Shown: one piece after another, positions 1-6,741 of the stretch
How positions within the stretch are numbered: position 1 is the stretch's first letter
How the letters are laid out: the number at the start of each line of letters is the position of its first letter
NCBI GenBank assembly: GCA_023412755.1
Contig: JAEZCB010000168.1
Coordinates: forward strand, 1 to 19,645
Direction of reading: 5' to 3'
Origin: Bacteroidota bacterium
GTDB taxonomy: Bacteria; Bacteroidota; Bacteroidia; Flavobacteriales_F; PHOS-HE28
DNA length: 19,645 nt
Notes under the pieces: model-generated
What the model saw: only the letters and a program-made list of their open reading frames with translations
The model's database searches: none
Told to the model about the DNA's origin: nothing
Position numbers and translations under genes: made by a program

Positions 1-34
1 TGCCAGGGCCGCCAAGGAGTTCCATGCCAATGGA

Positions 35-511
35 TCAATACGTGATCAGCACACCTTCGGCTATGAAGAAGAGATCCTCACTCGGTTCGGTGATGCGCTC
101 CACTTCCTCCTTGCTCTTCCCAGCATCTTCGGCATAATGCCGTAACGTAGCGACATCGGTGGTCTCCTTGGTGGCGTAGCCTTGCAGAATGGCCTTTCTG
201 CCCTCCAAACCCTGTGTGGGTACGAAGAAGCCATAGTCCTTGAACTTCACTTTCATCACCTCATCGTTGGGCAACTTCACATCCATCCAGCAGCCTTTCT
301 TCACGCAACTGGTGATCACTTCGGCCTCCAACTTGGTGGCGAGCGAATCGGTGGTGGCCATGGCCTGCATGAATTGATCGGGTGTTATGGCACCTTCCGG
401 TGTGATCGCTTCCCCGTAACTCTTCACATTCTGTGCGAGCACGTCCGAAGAGGCTGTGGTACATGCGATGGCCAATACAAGGGATAGGGCGAAAGTGTTG
501 ATGGTCTTCAT
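35..511 (-). CDS. DUF4920 exported protein
   Basis: 158-residue exported protein resembling the DUF4920 family of Bacteroidota; its biochemical role is unknown. The N-terminus (residues 1-26) is a hydrophobic export signal ending VLAQ; Cys17 in AIAC could instead be a weak lipobox. The family hallmark is the segment TSCVKKGCWMDVKL near residues 68-80, with Cys69 and Cys74, which suggests metal binding or redox chemistry (inference). The reading frame is open up to position 706, but those upstream codons show no signal peptide and run through the divergent promoter region into the opposite gene, so the ATG at 511 in front of the signal sequence is chosen. No Shine-Dalgarno is visible. The gene diverges from the RimB-like gene. 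Nothing recognisable lies in the 34 bases beyond its stop. Confidence 0.82.
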   Translation of the reverse strand: MKTINTFALSLVLAIACTTASSDVLAQNVKSYGEAITPEGAITPDQFMQAMATTDSLATKLEAEVITSCVKKGCWMDVKLPNDEVMKVKFKDYGFFVPTQGLEGRKAILQGYATKETTDVATLRHYAEDAGKSKEEVERITEPSEDLFFIAEGVLITY

Positions 512-626
512 GATCTGCTCAAAAGGAACACAAAGTTCGGTCTTTCCGTTGAAAAGACGATGGATATCATTCCGTAGCCACCCCGGCCAGCGATCATGGC
601 CGGCATATAATTTCGGCACCGATCGG
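512..626. promoter_or_regulatory. divergent promoter region
   Basis: 115-base gap between two divergent genes, so it should hold two promoters. On the - strand GAACTTTG (538 to 531) differs from the Bacteroidota -7 consensus TAnnTTTG at one base and lies 19 bases before the DUF4920 ATG. On the + strand TAATTTCG (608-615) also differs at one base and lies 11 bases before the RimB-like ATG. No convincing -33 TTTG is seen for either, so these are tentative. Confidence 0.35.
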
Positions 627-1043
627 ATGGCAGGAGAAAAGTTGACCATAGGGCGTTTGGAGCACATCGCACTGCCTGGCATCGGCATAGGCCGTGTGGA
701 GGCCAAGATCGATACCGGTGCCTACTCCAGTGCCATCCATTACCAGCGTGTGAAGGTGCGGCGTGTGGACGGGCAGCGCCAATTGGTGGTGGCGTTCCAG
801 ATGGGCGGCAAGCGGAAGACGAAGATCTTCAGGAAATTCAAGCGTGTCACGGTGAAGAGCAGCAATGGTGAAGCCAGCCGGCGCTACATGATCAGCACAA
901 GGGTGCGTTTGAATGGACATATGGTACGCACCCAATTCACCCTGTTCGATCGCAGTGATATGAAATATCAGGTGCTGCTCGGCCGGAAATTCCTCCGTGG
1001 GAGATTCATAGTGGACGTTTCAGTTAAGAATCTCCTCGGTTGA
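627..1043 (+). CDS. rimB: RimB-like retropepsin-fold protease
   Basis: 138-residue protein of the RimK-associated aspartic/zinc protease family (PF05618 type). The active-site motif AKIDTGAYSS is at residues 26-35, with catalytic Asp29 in D-T-G-A. Further family marks are VKSSNGE at 76-82 and the C-terminal LFDRSDMKYQVLLGRKFL at about 106-123. In Pseudomonas, RimB homologues remove the poly-glutamate tail that RimK adds to ribosomal protein S6; that role here is inferred from the family. The frame extends to 456, but the upstream codons lie in the divergent promoter and inside the opposite gene, and homology begins at the ATG at 627 (MAGEKLTIG). There is no signal peptide, so it is cytoplasmic. 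A RimK-type ligase lies 3.1 kb downstream on the other strand. Confidence 0.8.
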   Translation: MAGEKLTIGRLEHIALPGIGIGRVEAKIDTGAYSSAIHYQRVKVRRVDGQRQLVVAFQMGGKRKTKIFRKFKRVTVKSSNGEASRRYMISTRVRLNGHMVRTQFTLFDRSDMKYQVLLGRKFLRGRFIVDVSVKNLLG

Positions 1044-2491
1044 ACAGGCCGCATCAGCACCGGGTGATGTGGATCCATGGCATCATCGGTGCGGCAATGC
1101 TGATCTATCTGGCGGTGCGGGCGGCAGGTATGGCCGTTACCTATGATGAAGCCTGGACGATCATGGATTTCGCCCCGAACAGTGTTTGGGATGTTTTACG
1201 TTGCATGCCTTGTGATGCGAACAACCAGCTGCTGAATACGCTGCTGGTGAAGATCCTGTACCACCACGTAGGCCCTGATACTTTATTCACTGCGCGGGCG
1301 CCGAACGTGATCGCAGGCCTGGTCTACATGCTGGCAGCACATCTTATCGCCAGACGTCGACCCAACGCGATCCTGGCCCATGGCACCTTCATCCTGTTGT
1401 TGGCCAACCCATTTCTTCTTGATCTCTTCAGTCTGGCGAGAGGTTATGGACTCGGGCTCGCCTTTCAGCTCCTTTCCATCCATTTCGCACTGGCCCATGT
1501 GGAGGGTCAGCGCATGGGCACAGCGGCCCTGGTCACTGCTGTACTCGCCCCACTGGCCAATCTCACCTTTCTACTGTTCACGTTGAGCATGTTCCTGCTC
1601 CTTCCTGCTTCCACATGGTTTTTTCAGCGACATCGGATCAAGCGGATGATCATAGAGACGGTGATCGCTGGTATCATCTTGTTCGCGCTACTATTTCTTC
1701 CCTTGCAACGGCTCCTGGAGATCGATGCATTCTACTACGGCGGTGATTCGGGCATCTTCCAGGATACTTTGATGTCGCTGATCCATGCGACTCTCTATGA
1801 TCGGGGGGGCGCGTGGCTTGTGGCAGTTTTTGCGGCTTTATTGCCATTCTTGGCATTCCTGCCGCTTCTGGGGAAACGGCGGTTGGACCGGGCATTCCTG
1901 CTCGTGGCTGGTCTGCTGTTCCTTCCTATTGCTGGATCGATCCTGATGCATCACCTATTCGGCACACTCTATACATTGGATCGCGGTGCTCTCTACCTCT
2001 ACCCGCCAATGATCCTCGCGATCTGCTGGGGTGCCGGAACTTACCAGGATCATGCCGCGGTACGCTGGGCCATGCGGTCGTTGTTGGTGCTCGCGGTGAT
2101 CAACACGATCACAGCACTGAACACATATAAAGCCCTTCTTTGGGAACATGAAGCATATGTGCCGGAGATCCTGGAAAAGCTCGATGCAAAAGCCCGGGCG
2201 GAAGGAAAGACCATCCGATTGGACCATTCATGGCCCTTTCGGATGACGCTGCGGTTCTATAAAGAAAGAAGGCTTGCCGAGCATGTGGAGATCGTGAAGC
2301 CTCCGGGCGGCTTTTACGCGCACGCGCCGGATGCCGATGCCTATCTGCTGCTGGATCGATCACTTACCACAGCACCATATGACCGGGATCTTGAAGGCTT
2401 GGATCCAAACCACTGGATCATGCTTTGGGAATACCCGGATGTGAATGTGAAGGTGATGGTACGGCGGTATGGGGAGCATCTTCCGGAGTGA
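1040..2491 (+). CDS. GT-C / PMT-like membrane glycosyltransferase
   Basis: 483-residue polytopic membrane protein with about 9-11 hydrophobic segments between residues 12 and 365 and a soluble C-terminal region (about 370-483). The first extracytoplasmic loop carries TYDEAWT with Asp36-Glu37, the acidic pair typical of GT-C enzymes (GT39/PMT_2, ArnT-like), and later FTARAPN (about 83-89) and SLARGYGLGLAF (131-142) resemble the same group. Such enzymes move a sugar from a polyprenyl-phosphate donor to an acceptor outside the cytoplasmic membrane; donor and acceptor cannot be named. The start is uncertain: TTG at 1040 overlaps the preceding TGA (TTGA) and gives a short basic N-terminus, while ATG at 1067 (or GTG 1064) starts directly at the first membrane helix. 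Probably cotranscribed with the protease gene. Confidence 0.78.
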   Translation: MNRPHQHRVMWIHGIIGAAMLIYLAVRAAGMAVTYDEAWTIMDFAPNSVWDVLRCMPCDANNQLLNTLLVKILYHHVGPDTLFTARAPNVIAGLVYMLAAHLIARRRPNAILAHGTFILLLANPFLLDLFSLARGYGLGLAFQLLSIHFALAHVEGQRMGTAALVTAVLAPLANLTFLLFTLSMFLLLPASTWFFQRHRIKRMIIETVIAGIILFALLFLPLQRLLEIDAFYYGGDSGIFQDTLMSLIHATLYDRGGAWLVAVFAALLPFLAFLPLLGKRRLDRAFLLVAGLLFLPIAGSILMHHLFGTLYTLDRGALYLYPPMILAICWGAGTYQDHAAVRWAMRSLLVLAVINTITALNTYKALLWEHEAYVPEILEKLDAKARAEGKTIRLDHSWPFRMTLRFYKERRLAEHVEIVKPPGGFYAHAPDADAYLLLDRSLTTAPYDRDLEGLDPNHWIMLWEYPDVNVKVMVRRYGEHLPE

Positions 2492-2504
2492 AGATCCCCC
2501 CTGT

Positions 2505-2563
2505 TGATATTGAGATCCTGGCTATTCCATCAAAAAATGTCATTTTAGGAGCGATCAATATCA
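2505..2563. repeat. short inverted repeat before barrel gene
   Basis: TGATATTG at 2505-2512 is matched by its reverse complement CAATATCA at 2556-2563, 43 bases apart, with an A6 run and a T4 run between them. It fills most of the 90-base gap upstream of the outer-membrane-barrel gene. It could be an operator or a long-loop hairpin, but two 8-base arms can occur by chance. Confidence 0.25.
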
Positions 2564-2581
2564 TCACCCTCCCCCGCCACC

Positions 2582-3346
2582 ATGAGGAAGGTTTCACTCG
2601 CCACCACCTGCTTATTCTTCGCCCTGTCCGTCTCTGCGCAATGGTCCACGCATGATGGTTCCCCGGGCAGCGAACAGACCCTTGACACCACCGGCACGGC
2701 GCATCCTACACCGGACTACGTTGGCCGCCGTGCGGAGCACCGGCAGAAGTTCATGCTCACATTGCGTGGAGGATGGAGCTTCATGACCGGGCGGAACCAT
2801 TCACCCATTGAAGAGGTCGATTCCTACAAGGCCGCCCTGGGTAAAGGCCATCATCTTCTGGCGGAAGCCGCCTACTTCACCCATAAGGACCTGGGTGTCG
2901 GCCTTCGTATGAATGCCTTCCGTACGCGAGGTGGGATCGAGATCACGGAGTGGTCTCAACTAGGTGCGCGCACAGGAATGATGAGTGATGACATACTTAC
3001 CGCGTTCATTGGGCCTAGCCTTTACGGCCGTATGTATACCGCGGACCAGAATACCGTGATCATGGCCAGCATAGCCATGGGACGCATGTTCTACAGGAAC
3101 AAGGGCGTGTATTTCGATCCATACACGGAAAAAGGCAGCGCCATGGGAGTTTCATATGGTTTCAGCATGGATCGAATGATCTGCGACAAACTCGCCATCG
3201 GTGCCTCGTTCTCTCATTCCTTCAGTACGTTGAAGCAACTGGAAATGCATACGGATGGCCGGAAGATGATCGTGCCACTCACCGTGGCGGAACGCCGGCG
3301 CCTTTCCCGCATCGATCTATCCCTGGGTATACAGCGCTATTTCTGA
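2582..3346 (+). CDS. outer-membrane beta-barrel-like protein
   Basis: 254-residue exported protein of no recognised named family. Residues 1-20 form a signal peptide ending SVSAQ. After a polar linker (about 20-55) the chain alternates polar and hydrophobic or aromatic residues, with Gly-rich strands such as FMLTLRGGWSFMTG, and ends ...DLSLGIQRYF; a terminal Phe within an alternating strand is typical of outer-membrane barrels recognised by the BAM machinery. Length suits an 8- to 10-stranded barrel (inference). The ATG at 2582 is the first in frame and lies directly before the signal peptide. It is followed after 11 bases by the esterase gene, so the two probably share a transcript. Confidence 0.7.
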   Translation: MRKVSLATTCLFFALSVSAQWSTHDGSPGSEQTLDTTGTAHPTPDYVGRRAEHRQKFMLTLRGGWSFMTGRNHSPIEEVDSYKAALGKGHHLLAEAAYFTHKDLGVGLRMNAFRTRGGIEITEWSQLGARTGMMSDDILTAFIGPSLYGRMYTADQNTVIMASIAMGRMFYRNKGVYFDPYTEKGSAMGVSYGFSMDRMICDKLAIGASFSHSFSTLKQLEMHTDGRKMIVPLTVAERRRLSRIDLSLGIQRYF

Positions 3347-3357
3347 TCTGGGGAAGC

Positions 3358-4146
3358 ATGTTGCGCAGGACATTGTTGGGCACCGCATTGATCATGGGCA
3401 TGCACGTCCATGGCCAGGAAGATCAGCTGATCCTGGGTGAGCGTTTCACCACACCGTCGAAGATCCTTGGTGAGGATCGCACCATCAACATCTATCGGAC
3501 CTCGGAGGCGGAGGGTGATCTTCATGTGTTCTACCTGCTTGATGGATCATGGGATGAGGATCTCATTCCGGTTTGTGGACTGATCCGTTTCGCCAGCTTT
3601 CCCTGGGTGGAAATGATCCCGCAGGCCCTCGTGGTGGGCATCACCAATGTTGACCGGCGCCGGGATCTCACACACCCCACCTCTATCGAGGAGGATCGTC
3701 TCGAGTTTCCGACCACCGGTGGATCAGAAAGGTTCATGCGGTTTGTGAACGACGAACTGAGACCTGAGATAACCAGGCGCTACGGCCAAGCGGCCAGCAG
3801 CACTCTGATCGGCCAATCCTTTGGCGGCCTCTTCGCACTGGAGGTACTCAGGACAAGTCCGGGCTCATTCAACAATTACATCATGGTGAGTCCCAGCCTC
3901 TGGTGGGACAAGGGCTCCCTCATTCAACAGAAGCAGCCGGAGATCGCTGAAGGAACGGGGATCTACATCGCCTGGGGAGCCGAAGGTGAGCAGATGGACG
4001 CTGCGATGAGTTCGTTGCAGCGCTCATTCGAAGCTCCTGGATCCAACAAGGCCAAGATCATGTTGGATCACCTGCCGGACCATGATCATGCTGATGCGAT
4101 GCTCCTGGCTGTCTATCGCGGCCTGAGGCATCTGTTCAAGAAATGA
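3358..4146 (+). CDS. secreted alpha/beta-hydrolase esterase (PF00756-like)
   Basis: 262-residue exported hydrolase. Residues 1-20 are a signal peptide ending HVHGQ. The fold is that of the esterase-D/IroE/enterochelin-esterase group: a Tyr-Leu-Leu-Asp-Gly strand at 59-63, the nucleophile elbow IGQSFGGLFA at 151-160 with Ser154, the group-typical MVSPSLWWDKG at 177-186, and His242 or His244 in DHDHAD as catalytic His candidates. The general-base acid is probably near residue 207-213. It should act on an ester or thioester in the periplasm; the substrate is unknown. It ends 3 bases from the stop of the opposite-strand rimK-like gene, with no terminator hairpin visible between them. Confidence 0.8.
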   Translation: MLRRTLLGTALIMGMHVHGQEDQLILGERFTTPSKILGEDRTINIYRTSEAEGDLHVFYLLDGSWDEDLIPVCGLIRFASFPWVEMIPQALVVGITNVDRRRDLTHPTSIEEDRLEFPTTGGSERFMRFVNDELRPEITRRYGQAASSTLIGQSFGGLFALEVLRTSPGSFNNYIMVSPSLWWDKGSLIQQKQPEIAEGTGIYIAWGAEGEQMDAAMSSLQRSFEAPGSNKAKIMLDHLPDHDHADAMLLAVYRGLRHLFKK

Positions 4147-4149
4147 GGC

Positions 4150-5022
4150 TCAGACGTTCCGCTCGATGAACTTGACTATCTCCCCGGCGATGTCCTGTTT
4201 AGTTGCGGCCTCGATCCCTTCCAGACCAGGGCTGGAATTCACTTCGATCACCAGGGGGCCACGATCACTCTGAAGCATATCAACACCGGCCACGTGAAGC
4301 CCGAGCGCTTTTGCGGCTTTTATGGCCGTTACCTCCTCTTCGTGGCTCAGCTCAATAAGTTGGGCCGTACCACCACGGTGCAGGTTGCTCCGGAACTCAC
4401 CTTCCCTGCCGGTTCGTTTCATGGCGCCCACCACCCGGCCGTCCACTACGAAGGCGCGGATATCCACCCCACGGCTCTCCCGGATGAATTCTTGAACGAT
4501 CACCCTGGCCTTCAAACTGTTGAATGCCTCGCACACGGCGATCGCCGCCTTCTTTGTTTCCGCCAGAACCACGCCCAGTCCCTGCGTGCCCTGCAGCAGT
4601 TTGATGATGCATGGTGCCCCGCCCACATTGTCCACGATGCTACCCACATCCTTGCTGTAGTTGGTGAACACGGTCTTCGGTATGCCCACTCCACTGCGGG
4701 TAAGGATCTGCATGCTGCGCAGCTTGTCACGGCTGCGGACCAGGGCCTGGCTCTCCGTGGTGGTGAAAACCTTCATCATCTCGAACTGACGTACCACCGC
4801 GGTGCCATAGAAAGTGACGCTTGCACCGATCCGGGGAATGATGGCATCCACATCCGTAAGAGCGTGTCCGTTGTAGATCACCTGTGGATTCCTTCGTTCA
4901 ATTAGGATATCACACTTGACATGATTGACCACGCGGCAGTGATGGCCACGCGCTTCGCAGGCTTCCACCAAGCGCCTGGTGGAGTAGAGTTTACCGTCCC
5001 GCGAGAGGACCACTATATTCAT
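4150..5022 (-). CDS. rimK: RimK-type ATP-grasp glutamate ligase
   Basis: 290-residue ATP-grasp ligase, close to the length of E. coli RimK (300). Order: N-terminal RimK-like domain (1-90, with IIPRIGASVTFYG at 61-73), ATP-binding segments IIKLLQGTQGLGV (139-151) and VIVQEFIRES (174-183), then DIRAFVVDGRVVGAMKR (187-203), FRSNLHRGGTA (210-220) and the Mg-binding VIEVNSSPGLEG (258-269) with Glu260 and Asn262. Known RimK enzymes add glutamate residues to the C-terminus of ribosomal protein S6; relatives modify other acceptors, so the target here is an inference. The ATG at 5022 opens the conserved MNIVVLSRDG strand. A perfect -7 box lies 26 bases upstream. The gene converges with the esterase gene, and a RimB-like protease stands at the other end of that run. 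Confidence 0.9.
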   Translation of the reverse strand: MNIVVLSRDGKLYSTRRLVEACEARGHHCRVVNHVKCDILIERRNPQVIYNGHALTDVDAIIPRIGASVTFYGTAVVRQFEMMKVFTTTESQALVRSRDKLRSMQILTRSGVGIPKTVFTNYSKDVGSIVDNVGGAPCIIKLLQGTQGLGVVLAETKKAAIAVCEAFNSLKARVIVQEFIRESRGVDIRAFVVDGRVVGAMKRTGREGEFRSNLHRGGTAQLIELSHEEEVTAIKAAKALGLHVAGVDMLQSDRGPLVIEVNSSPGLEGIEAATKQDIAGEIVKFIERNV

Positions 5023-5048
5023 TGGGGAGGTTTCCGAAGAGGTGCGGC

Positions 5049-5056
5049 CAAAGGTA
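5049..5056 (-). promoter_or_regulatory. -7 promoter box of rimK
   Basis: Reading the - strand, TACCTTTG is an exact match to the Bacteroidota -7 consensus TAnnTTTG. Transcription would begin about 5-7 bases further on, leaving a leader of roughly 20 bases before the ATG at 5022. No clear -33 TTTG is seen 19-21 bases upstream. Confidence 0.5.
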
Positions 5057-5115
5057 TACGCGGAGCCATTTAGCTGTTGTACGCATGAATGAATTTCCGC
5101 TGAATACGGTGAGGC

Positions 5116-5283
5116 ATGGAAAGTGCGTGCATGTCGGGCATGGGCCGGGCCTTGAACATATTGATCTTGATCCTGCTGGCCGCCCGGGTATTGGGCATGG
5201 TGCTATCCGCGGTGGTCGGCATATTCATCCATATCCTGCTGGTGCTGGCATTGGTGGCGGTGGTGCTCAAAGTGATGCATTGA
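5116..5283 (+). CDS. lmo0937/DUF5670-like small membrane protein
   Basis: 55-codon open frame encoding a very hydrophobic protein with two membrane helices: about ALNILILILLAARVLGMVL and, after SAVVG, FIHILLVLALVAVVLKV. The central G...FIHILLVLAL block followed by a basic C-terminal tail strongly recalls the lmo0937 family (DUF5670), which is usually 46-50 residues. By that comparison the true start may be the ATG at 5140 (47 residues) or 5131 rather than 5116. Function of the family is unknown; homologues are often linked to stress responses. It stands alone, diverging from rimK and converging with folD. Confidence 0.68.
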   Translation: MESACMSGMGRALNILILILLAARVLGMVLSAVVGIFIHILLVLALVAVVLKVMH

Positions 5284-5332
5284 TTCCGCACCAGCCGTAG
5301 GCAGCATCGGCGTCAAGAAGCGTAAAGGACGA

Positions 5333-6232
5333 TCACTTTCTGGCCTTTGCCGCCTTCAGCGTGTTCAAGAGCAGGCTTGTGATGGTCATTGGACCTACTC
5401 CACCTGGCACCGGTGTTATAAGTGAACACCTGGGTGCTACCGATGCATGGTCCACATCCCCTACCAGTCTATAGCCGCTCTTGCGTGAGGGATCTTCGAT
5501 CCTGTGGATCCCAACATCGATCACCACCGCACCTTCCTTCACCATATCGGGTTTAATGAAACCGGGCTTTCCGATGGCCACGATAAGTATGTCCGCCTGC
5601 CTTGTAAGGACAGGCAGATCCTTGGTCCTACTGTGTGCGAGGGAAACGGTGCAATTGCCAGGATCGCTGTTGCGGCCCATGAGTATGCTGATCGGGGTGC
5701 CAACAATGTTGCTGCGCCCCACCACCACACAATGTTTGCCGGAGGTGCGTACCTCGTAGTGCTTCAGCAATTCCACAATGCCGTTGGGCGTTGCAGGCAG
5801 AAATCCCGGCAGCCCCAGCACCATTCTGCCCACATTCAACGGATGGAAACCATCCACATCCTTTTCCGGATCGATGGCCATTGTGACCCGTTCCGCATCG
5901 ATGTGCCTGGGTAATGGCAGTTGCACAATGAAGCCATCGATCTGCTGATCCTCATTCAGCTGATCGACCAGATCCAATAATTCCTGTTCGGAAATGGTGG
6001 CCGGTCTATGGAAAAGAGAACTCTTGAAACCGGCCTTTTCGCATGCCTTCACCTTGTTCTCCACGTAGGTGCGGCTGGCGCCATCATCACCAACAAGGAT
6101 CGCCGCCAGATGGGGAGGTCGGCCACGCAGGTGTGTCAGTGAACCCGCCTGTTCGCGGATCCGTTCACGGATGGCCAGCGCTGTGGCTTTTCCATCGAGC
6201 AGCCGGTAGGTCACGGGTCGCGTTTCCGTCAT
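5333..6232 (-). CDS. folD: bifunctional methylene-THF dehydrogenase/cyclohydrolase FolD
   Basis: 299-residue cytoplasmic enzyme that interconverts 5,10-methylene-, 5,10-methenyl- and 10-formyl-tetrahydrofolate with NADP(H), feeding purine and formyl-Met synthesis. Catalytic Tyr56 and Lys60 lie in TYVENKVKAC; DGFIVQLPLP is at 99-108, KDVDGF at 124-129, the Rossmann segment VVVGRSNIVGTP at 169-180, GKPGFI at 221-226 and the signature TPVPGGVGPMT at 273-283. E. coli PCTPRG is PATPNG here, a common variant. Length fits the family. The ATG at 6232 is the first in frame. It follows the DUF983 gene on the same strand after 42 bases, so cotranscription is plausible. Confidence 0.96.
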   Translation of the reverse strand: MTETRPVTYRLLDGKATALAIRERIREQAGSLTHLRGRPPHLAAILVGDDGASRTYVENKVKACEKAGFKSSLFHRPATISEQELLDLVDQLNEDQQIDGFIVQLPLPRHIDAERVTMAIDPEKDVDGFHPLNVGRMVLGLPGFLPATPNGIVELLKHYEVRTSGKHCVVVGRSNIVGTPISILMGRNSDPGNCTVSLAHSRTKDLPVLTRQADILIVAIGKPGFIKPDMVKEGAVVIDVGIHRIEDPSRKSGYRLVGDVDHASVAPRCSLITPVPGGVGPMTITSLLLNTLKAAKARK

Positions 6233-6274
6233 TGGAATAGGGCGATGAAGGTATGGATCACCTCTAAGACCGCA

Positions 6275-6694
6275 TCACAAGCCACGCTCGCGCAGCTGTG
6301 CCCGCTCCTTTTCCGTTGGTTCCACGCCTTTGTACGAGAAGAAGAGATTCGCCCAGATGGTCTTTGAAAGGGCGTACAAATACGGACCCAGGATGATCAA
6401 CGAACCAATGATCAGGGCGGAATACAGTGGCAGTTCCGCCTGAGGATATAAGACCCACGTGGCCACGTACACAGCCACGAAAAGTGCCACACCCAACGCG
6501 TAGGCCACGTACATGGCACCGAAATAGAAGCCTGGTTCCGGTGTATAGCGCCTTGCACAAACAGGGCAAGTGGTAAGGATATCACCTACCGTGGTAAGAT
6601 GGTAGGGATTCCTGTTCACAAAGAATTCACCTTCATGGCAATGCGGGCACTTGAACTTGAAGATGCTGTAAAGTGCCGAACGTTTGGCGGCCAT
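6275..6694 (-). CDS. DUF983 zinc-ribbon membrane protein
   Basis: 139-residue protein of the DUF983 family. The N-terminal region has a zinc ribbon with CPHC (Cys16, Cys19) and TCPVC (Cys43, Cys46), followed by the family-typical YTPEPGFYFGAMYVAYAL and two or three membrane helices (about 57-105). The C-terminus (KGVEPTEKERAQLRERGL) is charged and probably cytoplasmic. The function of DUF983 is unknown. The ATG at 6694 starts the only plausible protein. The -7 box TAACTTTG ends four bases before the ATG, so the mRNA is likely leaderless or nearly so. It precedes folD in what may be a two-gene transcript. Confidence 0.88.
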   Translation of the reverse strand: MAAKRSALYSIFKFKCPHCHEGEFFVNRNPYHLTTVGDILTTCPVCARRYTPEPGFYFGAMYVAYALGVALFVAVYVATWVLYPQAELPLYSALIIGSLIILGPYLYALSKTIWANLFFSYKGVEPTEKERAQLRERGL

Positions 6695-6698
6695 CGTG

Positions 6699-6706
6699 CA
6701 AAGTTA
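6699..6706 (-). promoter_or_regulatory. -7 promoter box abutting the DUF983 start
   Basis: On the - strand TAACTTTG matches TAnnTTTG exactly and is separated from the ATG by only the four bases CACG. With the usual distance between this box and the first transcribed base, transcription would start at or next to the A of the ATG. A TTTG sits 10 bases upstream, too close for a standard -33 box. Confidence 0.5.
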
Positions 6707-6741
6707 CCGCACCGATCAAAGGTTCATCAGCCGGCCAGCTC

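Noticed and set aside
456..626. Extension of the RimB-like frame upstream
   Set aside because: It overlaps the 5' end of the opposite DUF4920 gene and has no family similarity before ATG 627.
512..706. Extension of the DUF4920 frame to 223 residues
   Set aside because: The extra residues precede a clean signal peptide and run across the divergent promoter region into the RimB-like gene; the export signal fixes the start at 511.
4294..4905. + strand open frame of 203 codons
   Set aside because: It is antisense to rimK and has no recognisable motif.
5780..5790. FolD PATPNG instead of E. coli PCTPRG as an odd active-site change
   Set aside because: This Cys-to-Ala variant is common in FolD and the catalytic Tyr56/Lys60 are intact.
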